Assembly (NCBI GenBank): GCA_020846745.1
Contig: JADLDI010000150.1
Location: forward strand, 1-64,000
Direction of reading: 5' to 3'
DNA: 64,000 bases
Origin: Bryobacterales bacterium
Lineage (GTDB): Bacteria; Acidobacteriota; Terriglobia; Bryobacterales; Bryobacteraceae
The translations under genes and the position numbers were made by a program. Of the stretch, positions 26,984-34,500 are shown piece after piece (position 1 is the stretch's first letter; each line of letters begins with the position of its first letter). The notes below the pieces were generated by a model. The model had not been told where the DNA came from, did no database searches, and was given only the letters and a program-made list of their open reading frames with translations.

Positions 26984-28099
26984 ATGAGTCAAGTCAGGGT
27001 GCTGGTTGGCACTCGCAAGGGTGCCTTTATTCTTTCTTCGGATGGCAGCCGCAGGAAGTGGGACGTGAGCGGTCCTCATTTCGCGGGCTGGGAGATCTAT
27101 CACGTGAAGGGTTCGCCGGTGGACCCGAACCGGATCTACGTTTCGCAGTCGAGCGGTTGGTTCGGCCAGATGATCCAACGCTCAAGCGACGGCGGCAAGA
27201 CCTGGGAAGCGGTGGGCAACAAGTTCGCCTATGAAGGCACGCCCGGAACGCACCAGTGGTACGACGGCACGTCGCGCCCGTGGGAGTTCAAACGGGTGTG
27301 GCACCTGGAACCGTCGCTTACCGATCCCGATACGGTCTACGCGGGCGTCGAAGACGCATCAATATTCAGGACCACGGATGGCGGCGCAAACTGGGCGGAA
27401 ATGCCTGGGTTGCGCGGCCACGGTACCGGTCCGCAATGGCAACCGGGGGCAGGCGGCATGTGCCTGCACACCATCATTCTCGATCCCACCAATGCGCAGC
27501 GCATGTACATTGCGATTTCGGCGGCCGGCGCGTTCCGCACCGATGACGGCGGAGCGAGTTGGAAGGCGATCAATCGCGGCCTCAGGTCGCAATATATTCC
27601 GGATCCGGACGCCGAGGTGGGCCACTGCGTCCACCATGTGGCGATGCACGGGTCGCGCCCGAATACGCTATACATGCAGAAGCACTGGGACGTGATGCGT
27701 AGCGACGATTGCGGCGACAACTGGAAGGAAGTCAGCGGGGACCTGCCAACGGACTTCGGCTTCGTCATCGACGTGCACGCGCACGAACCCGAGACGATTT
27801 ATGTCGTGCCGATCAAGAGCGACTCCGAGCATTTCCCACCCGACGGCAAACTGCGCGTTTACCGCAGCCGCAAAGGCGGGAACGAATGGGAAGCGCTCAC
27901 CAACGGTTTGCCGCAAAGCGACTGCTACGTAAACGTCCTGCGCGATGCCATGGCCGTCGACACGCTCGAACAGTGCGGCGTCTATTTCGGCACCACCGGC
28001 GGGCAGGTGTACGCATCCTCCGATGCGGGCGACAACTGGACGGCCATCGTACGCGACCTGCCGGCCGTGCTGTCGGTAGAAGTACAGACAATTGCATGA
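26984..28099 (+). CDS. BNR/sialidase-like beta-propeller protein
   Basis: A 371-residue protein without a signal peptide. Asp-box (BNR) motifs SxDxGxxW recur: SSDGGKTWEAV, TTDGGANWAEM, TDDGGASWKAI, SDDCGDNWKEV and SSDAGDNWTAI, making a VPS10/sialidase-type propeller. The N-terminus VRVLVGTRKGAFIL is typical of the cytoplasmic 'WD40/YVTN/BNR-like' family annotated as exo-alpha-sialidase or glycosyl hydrolase, for which I know of no demonstrated sialidase activity. AAAGGAG overlaps the hxlR stop. It overlaps the MoaD-like gene by 4 nt (ATGA), so the two products are made in coupled amounts. Confidence 0.85.
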   Translation: MSQVRVLVGTRKGAFILSSDGSRRKWDVSGPHFAGWEIYHVKGSPVDPNRIYVSQSSGWFGQMIQRSSDGGKTWEAVGNKFAYEGTPGTHQWYDGTSRPWEFKRVWHLEPSLTDPDTVYAGVEDASIFRTTDGGANWAEMPGLRGHGTGPQWQPGAGGMCLHTIILDPTNAQRMYIAISAAGAFRTDDGGASWKAINRGLRSQYIPDPDAEVGHCVHHVAMHGSRPNTLYMQKHWDVMRSDDCGDNWKEVSGDLPTDFGFVIDVHAHEPETIYVVPIKSDSEHFPPDGKLRVYRSRKGGNEWEALTNGLPQSDCYVNVLRDAMAVDTLEQCGVYFGTTGGQVYASSDAGDNWTAIVRDLPAVLSVEVQTIA

Positions 28100-28392
28100 T
28101 TCGGGTGCAGTTGCCGTATCATCTGCGGAACCTGGCAGGCGTAGGCAGCGAGGTATTGATTGAAGTCGAAGGACCGGTCACGATCCGATCGGTCCTCGAC
28201 GCGGTAGAGGCTCGCTACCCCGTTCTGCGCGGCACTATCCGCGATCAGGTCACATTCGAACGCCGCCCGTTCCTCAGGTTTTTTGCGTGCGAACAGGATC
28301 TATCGCACGACGCGGTGGATGACGAGTTGCCGGAAGCGGTGCGGAAGGGGAGCGAGCCGCTGATCGTGTTGGGTGCGATCGCGGGAGGGTGA
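28096..28392 (+). CDS. MoaD/ThiS-like ubiquitin-fold protein
   Basis: A 98-residue beta-grasp protein: IRVQLPYHLRNLAGVGSEVLIEVEGPVTIRSVLDAVEARYP is the MoaD/ThiS pattern, and the protein ends in ...LGAIAGG, giving the C-terminal Gly-Gly used for adenylation and thiocarboxylation by a MoeB/ThiF enzyme. No activating enzyme or molybdopterin/thiamin gene is nearby. It starts at the ATG overlapping the BNR-gene stop. Its pairing with a BNR propeller is, to my knowledge, recurrent in soil bacteria and unexplained; sulfur transfer or protein conjugation are possibilities. Confidence 0.88.
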   Translation: MIRVQLPYHLRNLAGVGSEVLIEVEGPVTIRSVLDAVEARYPVLRGTIRDQVTFERRPFLRFFACEQDLSHDAVDDELPEAVRKGSEPLIVLGAIAGG

Positions 28393-28443
28393 GTCCGAAG
28401 GCCACCGCGACGCGCTATGCGGAAATTCCGTATAGTGAAATAG

Positions 28444-28734
28444 GTGAGGTTCGAGTGGGATGAAGAGAAGAATGAGAGCAACGAGCGCAAGCACGGTATC
28501 TCGTTCGAAACGGCCGCGCTCGTCTTTGAAGATGCGAACCGTCTTATGTTTATCGAAAGAATCGAGAAAGGAGAAGAACGCTGGCACGCGATCGGATCCG
28601 TAAAAGGCTCGTATCTGTTTCTGACCGTCGTTCATACGTATGCGGAGGAGCATGCGGAAATAGTTGTTCGCATCATCTCAGCGCGCCGCGCCACTCGCCA
28701 CGAAAGGAAACTCTATGCTGAAGCGATTCCGTGA
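28444..28734 (+). CDS. brnT: BrnT-type ribonuclease toxin
   Basis: A 96-residue protein starting with GTG (MRFEWDEEKNESNERKHGISFETA). The FxWDxxKxxxNxxKHGxSFExA start, the ERWHAIGSV strand and the C-terminal IISARRATRHERKLY helix are diagnostic of BrnT, a RelE-fold ribonuclease that blocks translation. TATAGT lies seven bases upstream of the start, so the message may be leaderless. The downstream antitoxin gene overlaps by 20 nt. Confidence 0.92.
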   Translation: MRFEWDEEKNESNERKHGISFETAALVFEDANRLMFIERIEKGEERWHAIGSVKGSYLFLTVVHTYAEEHAEIVVRIISARRATRHERKLYAEAIP

Positions 28735-29092
28735 AGAGGACCTTCTCGGTAAACCGCTCACCGAGAAGCAGAAACAGGAAATCGCTCGTGCTCAGACTGC
28801 GCGAGACGAAGATATCGACACGAGCGATATACCTGAAGTGCGGCAGTTGCCGATTGGGGCGGTTCGCGGAAATAGCTTCGAGCCCTTTCCTGGTGCAGTG
28901 AATGTAAAGGCGATCCGAGCGAAAACGGGGTTGTCGCAAGGCGAGTTCGCACGGCAGTATGGATTCAATGTCCGAACACTGCAGGACTGGGAGAGCACGG
29001 GTTCGCAGCCGCCTAGCCCTGTTCGAGCCTACTTGACCGTCATCGATCGTTTTCCGGACATAGTCATAAAAGCTCTTAAAGGCGCGGCTTAA
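28715..29092 (+). CDS. Helix-turn-helix antitoxin paired with BrnT
   Basis: A 125-residue protein starting at ATG 28715 (MLKRFREEDLLGKPLTEKQ), with GAAAGGAA upstream. The N-terminal half is charged and extended (probably the toxin-neutralising part). The C-terminal half has an XRE-type HTH: IRAKTGLSQGEFARQYGFNVRTLQDWESTG, similar to HigA/NadS-type antitoxins. Classical BrnA has a ribbon-helix-helix-like domain instead, so this is a variant pairing. It would repress its own operon with the toxin. The frame is open upstream inside brnT, but the SD and family start favour 28715. Confidence 0.85.
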   Translation: MLKRFREEDLLGKPLTEKQKQEIARAQTARDEDIDTSDIPEVRQLPIGAVRGNSFEPFPGAVNVKAIRAKTGLSQGEFARQYGFNVRTLQDWESTGSQPPSPVRAYLTVIDRFPDIVIKALKGAA

Positions 29093-29157
29093 CCGGCACT
29101 CGAACGCGAGCCCGGCGACGCTCGCCTCCAGCCACCCGGCCGCTATACTGATCCGTA

Positions 29158-29541
29158 GTGACACCTTCCGATCTTCTGGGTATCGTTTCGCGATTTGTTC
29201 ATGTGACCTCGGCCATTGTTCTCCTCGGCGGCGCGATTTTTGCCCGCACGGTGCGGCAGGCCAATTTGATGAGGAAGTTCGGGGGTTTGGCCGTTACCGC
29301 GGCGGTCGCGATCGTTCTCAGCGGTCTCTATAACCTATTGACCAAAGTGAACACGCCGAAGCCGTATCACATGGTGTTCGGGATCAAGTTTCTGCTGGCG
29401 CTGCATGTACTGGCGGTGGGCGTAATGGCGGCGAAGGCGAACGTGGATGAGCAAAAGCGGCAGCGCTGGCTCACGAGCGTCAGTATTTCCGGTCTGGCGA
29501 TTGCTCTTCTTTCGGCGTATTTGCGATGGCTTTCGAGATAG
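29158..29541 (+). CDS. Small four-helix membrane protein (CopD/DUF2269-like)
   Basis: A 127-residue integral membrane protein with four hydrophobic helices (about 7-27, 41-60, 72-92, 105-124). The N-terminal RFVHVTSAIVLLGGAIFA contains the His characteristic of CopD- and DUF2269-like proteins. Such proteins are often haem-binding or copper-related; the assignment here is weak. Start GTG at 29158 is preceded by TATACT after 8 nt with no SD, so it may be leaderless. It overlaps ygfZ by 16 nt and heads the ygfZ-MFS-queE run. Confidence 0.7.
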   Translation: MTPSDLLGIVSRFVHVTSAIVLLGGAIFARTVRQANLMRKFGGLAVTAAVAIVLSGLYNLLTKVNTPKPYHMVFGIKFLLALHVLAVGVMAAKANVDEQKRQRWLTSVSISGLAIALLSAYLRWLSR

Positions 29542-30473
29542 CGGGTTACGAAGCATTACGGAATCGCGCCGCGCTCATCGATCTGACGGGGCGTGGTTAC
29601 ATTCGGGCAACGGGAGAAGACCGGGCGCGGCTGCTGCATGCGATGACCACCAATCATATTCAGCAGTTGCAGCCGGGCCAAACCGCATACGCATTCTTTC
29701 TTTCGGCGCAAGGCCGAATTCTCGCCGACGTGAATGTGATCTGCGAAGCCGATTCGCTCGTGCTCGATACGGAGCCCGAAACGCATTTGGCGGTTTACCA
29801 GCACCTCGACAAATACATCATCGCCGACGATGTTACGCTGAGCGACGAGACCGAGCAGATGGCGGTGTTGGCGATCGAGGGGCCAGAGTCCACCGCAATC
29901 GCGGAACAACTGGGACTCGACAAACGGCTTGCACCCAACACAACGGGCGAGTGGCGTTTCGGCAAGGCCGCGGCGCTGAGTGTTACCGGACAACCCGCGG
30001 TCCGACTGTACCTTCAACGGACGATGCACGAAGAGGCGCGGCGCTGGATTGCAGGGCTGGGCGTGGTGGAAGCAACAGCGAATGAGTGGCACGTCGTCCG
30101 AGTGGAGAACGCGCATCCGCGTTACGGCGCCGATATCACCGAAGCGCAGATTCCGCAGGAAACGCAGCTTATGCACGCGCTCCATTTCAACAAGGGCTGC
30201 TATCTCGGGCAGGAGATTGTCGAGCGTGTCCGCTCGCGTGGACACGTGAACAAAAAGTTGGCCCAGATTGAGATCGACGGCGATCCGGATGCGGTCCAAA
30301 AGAAAGTGACGCTCGATGGCCGCGAGGTTGGGGACATCACTTCCGTCGTCTACTCGCCGGCATCTAATAAACTGGTGGCCTTGGCTTATCTACGGACCGA
30401 AGCGCTGCTGGGCAAGGGACAGCTCTTGTGTGGAACCCTGGCGGTGCGCGTCACCGAACGGGCGCCACAGTGA
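29526..30473 (+). CDS. ygfZ: YgfZ/GcvT-like folate-binding protein
   Basis: A 315-residue member of the YgfZ (COG0354) family. The N-terminal part is GcvT-like (RAALIDLTGRGYIRATGEDRARLLHAMTTN), and the signature KGCYLGQEIVER has the conserved Cys225. YgfZ takes part in folate-dependent maturation or repair of iron-sulfur enzymes, for example tRNA-modifying radical-SAM proteins. That fits the presence of queE, a radical-SAM gene, three genes on. It overlaps the MFS gene by 4 nt (GTGA). Confidence 0.92.
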   Translation: MAFEIAGYEALRNRAALIDLTGRGYIRATGEDRARLLHAMTTNHIQQLQPGQTAYAFFLSAQGRILADVNVICEADSLVLDTEPETHLAVYQHLDKYIIADDVTLSDETEQMAVLAIEGPESTAIAEQLGLDKRLAPNTTGEWRFGKAAALSVTGQPAVRLYLQRTMHEEARRWIAGLGVVEATANEWHVVRVENAHPRYGADITEAQIPQETQLMHALHFNKGCYLGQEIVERVRSRGHVNKKLAQIEIDGDPDAVQKKVTLDGREVGDITSVVYSPASNKLVALAYLRTEALLGKGQLLCGTLAVRVTERAPQ

Positions 30474-31660
30474 GTTCCACCGCCGCCGTATCCCCGACTT
30501 TTTCTGCCGCGCAGGCGCGCACGACCGCGGCGGCGTTGACGCTGTTATCCGCCGGCCACTTCGCCATCGACTTATACGCAGCCGCGCTCGCGGCCGTGCA
30601 GCCGACGCTCGTCGACAAGCTACATCTGTCGCTGACGCAGGCCGGAATTCTCGGCGGTTTGCTGATCACGTCGTCGTCGGTAGCACAGCCTTTATATGGC
30701 TACCTCGCGGACCGGTTTCATTCGCGGATGTTCACGGTGCTCGCTCCAGCCGTCGCCGGCATTTTTCTGTCGGCGCTCTGTTTGGCGCCTAACTTCGGAT
30801 GGCTTTTGTTGCTTGTTGTGCTTGGTGGCGCCGGCGTCGCCTCATTCCATCCGCAAGCCTCGTCGCGCGTGACGCATGGCGTACAGGCCTCGCGCGGGAC
30901 ATGGATGGCCGTTTTCATCAGCGCGGGTACGCTCGGCATGGCGCTGGGCCCGACGTTCTTTTCGTGGATTCCGGCGTGGCTCGGTTTCGAGCGAACCTAT
31001 TGGGCCGCGATCCCCGGATTGCTGGTGACCGCTCTGCTGTGGGTCAGTTTGCCCGAAGGCCCCCGCAGCGAACATGGCGGCAAGAAGAGCTTTCACTTCG
31101 AAAGCCTGCGCGACGTTTGGAAGCCGCTCGCGTTGCTCTATTTCTGCGTATTCATCCGGTCCGTCGTTCAAGTTACCTACGCGCAGTTCATCCCCCTCTA
31201 TCTGCACCGCGAACGTGGCCTGACTGTATCTCACGCGAACTACATCCTATCCGCCTACCTGACCTTCGGCGCACTCGGCGGTTTCGCGGGGGGGCGTTTG
31301 GCCGACCGGATCGGCGGACGGCGCGTGATCATGATGTCGATGGTCGGGTCGGTGCCATTTCTGCTCACGTTCTTCCACACAGGCGGCATGTTGTCGTACG
31401 CGGGACTGCTTCTCGGCGGCCTGGTTCTGCTGTTCACGATTCCTGTGAACGTCGTCATGGCGCAGGAACTCGCCCCGGCGCAGACCGGCACGGTTTCGGC
31501 CCTCATGATGGGCTTCGCCTGGGGCACCTCTGGACTGGTGTTTATCCCCCTCACCGGGTGGCTAGCGGATCAGTGGTCCCTCAACACCGTACTCGGAGCG
31601 CTGGCAGTAGTACCGGTAGTGGGATTTGAGCTAGCCCGGCGTCTGCCCGAGAAGCATTAG
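30470..31660 (+). CDS. MFS transporter, Fsr (fosmidomycin-resistance)-like
   Basis: A 396-residue, 12-helix major facilitator. GTG at 30470 overlaps the ygfZ stop, the most likely start; the frame is open 14 codons further upstream. N-terminal AALTLLSAGHFAIDLYAAALAAVQPTLVDKL and GVASFHPQASSRVTHG are typical of Fsr-like transporters. The A-loop motif appears as GYLADRFHSR, and a second copy as GGRLADRIGGRR in the C-terminal half. It probably exports a small hydrophilic compound by proton antiport; substrate unknown. The gene ends 3 bp before queE. Confidence 0.88.
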   Translation: MSSTAAVSPTFSAAQARTTAAALTLLSAGHFAIDLYAAALAAVQPTLVDKLHLSLTQAGILGGLLITSSSVAQPLYGYLADRFHSRMFTVLAPAVAGIFLSALCLAPNFGWLLLLVVLGGAGVASFHPQASSRVTHGVQASRGTWMAVFISAGTLGMALGPTFFSWIPAWLGFERTYWAAIPGLLVTALLWVSLPEGPRSEHGGKKSFHFESLRDVWKPLALLYFCVFIRSVVQVTYAQFIPLYLHRERGLTVSHANYILSAYLTFGALGGFAGGRLADRIGGRRVIMMSMVGSVPFLLTFFHTGGMLSYAGLLLGGLVLLFTIPVNVVMAQELAPAQTGTVSALMMGFAWGTSGLVFIPLTGWLADQWSLNTVLGALAVVPVVGFELARRLPEKH

Positions 31661-31663
31661 GAC

Positions 31664-32335
31664 ATGTTCATATCTGAACTGTTCTACTCCGTTCAGGGCG
31701 AAGGTTCCTTGATCGGGGTTCCCTCTGTGTTCATCCGCACTTCGGGGTGCAACCTCCGGTGTTCGTGGTGCGATACGCCTTATACCTCGTGGAGACCCGA
31801 GGGACAGCACCTTTCCCTGGACCAGATATTGGACTACACCCAACAGAATTCGACAGGGTACACCGTTGTTACTGGCGGGGAGCCGATGATGGCGCCGGAG
31901 ATCGTGGCGCTGACCCGGGCACTGCGTGAGCACGGTCAGCACGTCACGATCGAGACCGCCGGGACGATTTACGCCCCGGTGGCATGCGATCTGATGAGCA
32001 TCAGCCCTAAGCTGTCGAATTCCACGCCGGAGGGGGAATGGAGCGAACGGCACGAGCGGAGGCGGCTGAGTGAGGAAACATTAAGTCGTCTGACGACAGA
32101 ATTCGAATATCAGCTCAAATTCGTGGTTTCCCGACCCGAAGATCTGGAAGAAATCGTGGATCTCGCAAAAAAAGTTTCAGCCCCGCCCAAGCGAGTGATC
32201 CTGATGCCGGAAGGTACAGATGACAAAACACTTAGCGATCGTGGAAGGTGGGTTTCAGAACTCTGCAAGCGGCATGGATTCCGGTTCTCGCCGCGTCTTC
32301 ACGTGCACTTGTACGGCAACCGCCGAGGGGTTTGA
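31664..32335 (+). CDS. queE: QueE, 7-carboxy-7-deazaguanine synthase
   Basis: A 223-residue radical-SAM enzyme converting 6-carboxytetrahydropterin to 7-carboxy-7-deazaguanine in queuosine synthesis. The cluster-binding CxxxCxxC is C29-C33-C36 (CNLRCSWCDTPYTSW, the QueE-specific context), the substrate-binding start is FYSVQGEGSLIGVPSVFIR, and VVTGGEPMM is the SAM-binding GGEP motif. QueC, QueD and QueF are not in the window. The neighbouring ygfZ may support its Fe-S cluster. The terminator at 32604-32635 may end this operon. Confidence 0.95.
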   Translation: MFISELFYSVQGEGSLIGVPSVFIRTSGCNLRCSWCDTPYTSWRPEGQHLSLDQILDYTQQNSTGYTVVTGGEPMMAPEIVALTRALREHGQHVTIETAGTIYAPVACDLMSISPKLSNSTPEGEWSERHERRRLSEETLSRLTTEFEYQLKFVVSRPEDLEEIVDLAKKVSAPPKRVILMPEGTDDKTLSDRGRWVSELCKRHGFRFSPRLHVHLYGNRRGV

Positions 32336-32423
32336 TACACACTGGTTCGAGCGCCGATAAACCTAGTCGATCTAAACTCTTAGGCCGATTTCCGAAGGTG
32401 CTTCCGCACGTTTTTAACAAATT

Positions 32424-32440
32424 TTCCACAGACTGTGGAA
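32424..32440. promoter_or_regulatory. 8-bp inverted repeat (TTCCACAG-A-CTGTGGAA)
   Basis: A perfect palindrome with one central base downstream of queE. Its left half, with the preceding bases, also fits a DnaA-box pattern (TTTTCCACA, 32422-32430), but it is isolated. A binding site for an unknown regulator, or a short RNA hairpin, is possible. Confidence 0.4.
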
Positions 32441-32510
32441 TTCGGCGCAATCGTCTAAGTTCCAGTACAGCAGTATCTTACGAGGAAAACCGGACCTAGG
32501 AGTTTTTTTC

Positions 32511-32539
32511 TTGACTTCCCTCGCCGCTGACCCCACAAT
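32511..32539 (+). promoter_or_regulatory. Putative sigma-70 promoter for a small RNA
   Basis: TTGACT (32511-32516), a 17-nt spacer and CACAAT (32534-32539) match the -35 at five and the -10 at four of six positions. It lies about 65 nt before a strong terminator with no protein gene between. Confidence 0.45.
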
Positions 32540-32545
32540 TCAAAT

Positions 32546-32635
32546 CAACAAAGGTTTCAGCGGTTGCGTTTTCCGTTGGACCTGATTCTCCCAATGAACA
32601 TCCAAAAATGCTCACCCTTGTGGTGGGCATTTTTG
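32546..32635 (+). ncRNA. Candidate ~90-nt small RNA
   Basis: Bounded by the promoter-like element at 32511-32539 and the terminator at 32604-32635. I recognise no known family (not SRP RNA, 6S, tmRNA or a tRNA). A 21-codon frame starting ATGAACATC runs through the terminator stem but lacks a ribosome binding site. The alternative is the 3' end of a long untranslated region of the queE operon. Confidence 0.4.
32604..32635 (+). terminator. Strong rho-independent terminator
   Basis: AAAAATGC (32604-32611) pairs with GCATTTTT (32627-32634) and the inner TCACC with GGTGG (one G-U pair), a 13-bp stem with a 5-nt loop and a T-rich end. The flanking A and T runs would let it work on both strands. 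It separates queE or the small RNA from the ABC exporter gene. Confidence 0.88.
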
Positions 32636-32670
32636 TTTCCATTGGACTCTGCTCAGTAGACTGAGAGCAG

Positions 32671-34500
32671 ATGCATCCTCCGTTCCCCAAGCGGCCCGAG
32701 GTGAAAACCTGGCGCGAGCGCTGGGCGGCCCTGCGAAACGTCCCCCCGCTGCTCGGCATGGTGTGGGAAACGAGCCCGTGGCTGACCGGCGCGACCGTGG
32801 CGTTGCGCCTCGTCAAGTCACTTTTGCCGGTGGCGATCCTCTGGGTCGGGAAGCTGATCATCGATCGCGTGGTGGGCGCCCTACAGCAGAATTCGACGGT
32901 TTTTGACAGCATCGCCCCGCTGGTCGGCCTGGAGTTTGGGCTCGCGATTGTTAACGACGTGCTCGCCCGGGCGATCGCGCTGGCCGATTCGCTGCTCGGC
33001 GACCGTTTCGCCAACGTAGTATCAGTTCGGCTTATGGCGCATGCCTCCCAGCTCGACCTTGCCCATTTTGAGGATCCCGAGTTCTACGACAAGCTGGAAC
33101 GCGCACGTCGTCAGACTACCTCGCGTATCGGTCTCCTCTCCGCATTGGCTTCGTTTTGTCAGGATGTGGTCACCCTCGCTTCCCTTGCCGCCGGATTAGT
33201 CTGGTTCGCTCCCGGGCTTATGCTGCTGTTGCTGCTGGCGGTTGTCCCGAGCTTCCTGGGGGAAACCCACTTCGCGGGACTGGCCTATTCCCTTCTCTAC
33301 CGCTGGACACCGGAGCGCCGCGAACTGGACTATGTGCGCATGCTCGGGGCATCGAACCAGAGCGCCAAAGAGGTGAAGATCTTTGGCCTTGGACCCTATC
33401 TGGCGGAGCGGTACCGCAAGCTGGCCGACAAGTTCTACGAAGAGAACCGGCGTCTGGCGTCGCGGCGGGCGCTGGTCGGCGCCGGGCTGAACATCATCGG
33501 AACAGCGGGCTATTACACTGCCTACGTCGTCCTGCTATACCGGACCCTGCAGGGCACGCTCTCGGTCGGCGATCTCACCTTTCTGGCGGGTTCGTTCCAA
33601 CGGAGCCGGTCTATTATCGAAGGGCTGTTTTCCGCGGTCAGCAACATAACGGATCAGGCGCTTTATCTGACCGACCTGTACGAGTTCTTCCAAATGCAGC
33701 CGCGGATCACCACCGGCGCCCGCGCGGTGCCCGCCCCGCGACCGATCCGTACCGGCTTCGAGTTCCGCAATGTGTCATTCCGCTATCCGGGCTCGGGCCG
33801 CGAGGTATTGCGGAATGTCAGCTTCCGGCTGGAACCGCGGGAGCGCATCGCCCTGATCGGCGAGAACGGCGCCGGCAAGACGACCATCGTGAAGCTGATG
33901 GCGCGGCTGTACGATCCCGACGAGGGCACGGTGCTGCTGGATGGCGTCGATTTGCGCGAGTACGATATCGACTCCCTGCGCCGCGAAGTGGGCGTGATTT
34001 TTCAGGACTACATGCGGTATGACATGCTGGTCCGCGAGAACATCGGCCTGGGGCGGATCGAGGAACTGGCGGATCTCGACCGAATCCGCATGGCCGCCAA
34101 CAAGTCGCTGGCCGATAGCGTGGTTTCGCAACTGCCGAAAGGGTACGAACAGATGCTCGGGCGCCGGTTCGATGCCGGCACCGACCTCTCCGCCGGGCAG
34201 TGGCAGAAAGTGGCGCTGGCGCGAGCCTACATGCGCGAGGCACAGCTGATCATCCTGGACGAACCGACCGCATCGCTCGATGCACGCGCCGAGTACGAAG
34301 TGTTCCTGCGGTTCGCGGATCTCACGCGCGGCAAGATGGCCGTGCTGATTTCACACCGATTCTCGACCGTTCGAATGGCGGACCGCATTCTGGTTTTAGA
34401 GAACGGGGCGATCCTCGAAGAAGGCACGCACGAGCAGTTAGTCGCGCGTGCCGGCCGTTATGCGGAGTTATTCGAGTTACAGGCGGCGGGTTACCGGTAA
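32671..34500 (+). CDS. ABC-type exporter, fused membrane and ATPase domains (MsbA/ABCB-like)
   Basis: A 609-residue half-transporter. Residues ~30-340 form the six-helix exporter domain; residues ~360-600 are the nucleotide-binding domain with Walker A GENGAGKT (397-404), Q-loop VIFQDYMRYD, signature LSAGQWQK (LSGGQ variant), Walker B LIILDEPTA and H-loop ISHR. The D-loop SLDA is intact. It should act as a homodimer exporting a lipid, peptide or drug. No neighbouring gene identifies the substrate. TAGACT lies 8 nt before the ATG. Its stop overlaps by 10 nt the end of the convergent glycosidase-like gene. Confidence 0.92.
   Translation: MHPPFPKRPEVKTWRERWAALRNVPPLLGMVWETSPWLTGATVALRLVKSLLPVAILWVGKLIIDRVVGALQQNSTVFDSIAPLVGLEFGLAIVNDVLARAIALADSLLGDRFANVVSVRLMAHASQLDLAHFEDPEFYDKLERARRQTTSRIGLLSALASFCQDVVTLASLAAGLVWFAPGLMLLLLLAVVPSFLGETHFAGLAYSLLYRWTPERRELDYVRMLGASNQSAKEVKIFGLGPYLAERYRKLADKFYEENRRLASRRALVGAGLNIIGTAGYYTAYVVLLYRTLQGTLSVGDLTFLAGSFQRSRSIIEGLFSAVSNITDQALYLTDLYEFFQMQPRITTGARAVPAPRPIRTGFEFRNVSFRYPGSGREVLRNVSFRLEPRERIALIGENGAGKTTIVKLMARLYDPDEGTVLLDGVDLREYDIDSLRREVGVIFQDYMRYDMLVRENIGLGRIEELADLDRIRMAANKSLADSVVSQLPKGYEQMLGRRFDAGTDLSAGQWQKVALARAYMREAQLIILDEPTASLDARAEYEVFLRFADLTRGKMAVLISHRFSTVRMADRILVLENGAILEEGTHEQLVARAGRYAELFELQAAGYR

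Larger units (their letters stand above)
32336..32670. other. Intergenic region with an inverted repeat, small RNA candidate and terminator
   Basis: The 335-base spacer between queE and the ABC exporter has no protein gene. It contains a 17-nt perfect inverted repeat (32424-32440), a promoter-like TTGACT-17-CACAAT (32511-32539), a candidate ~90-nt RNA and its strong terminator (32604-32635). A TAGACT hexamer 8 nt before the ABC gene start may be that gene's own promoter. Confidence 0.55.

Noticed and set aside
27709..28392. Longer version of the MoaD-like protein starting inside the BNR gene
   Set aside because: The upstream part is Arg-rich shadow sequence; the ATG overlapping the BNR stop matches the family start.
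32422..32440. DnaA box / replication origin
   Set aside because: Only one box-like site, no AT-rich unwinding region, and no dnaA, dnaN or gidA nearby.
32598..32665. Trp-type attenuator: a 21-codon frame with adjacent Trp codons in the terminator stem
   Set aside because: The Trp codons arise from the stem sequence itself, there is no ribosome binding site, and the next gene is an ABC exporter, not a trp gene.
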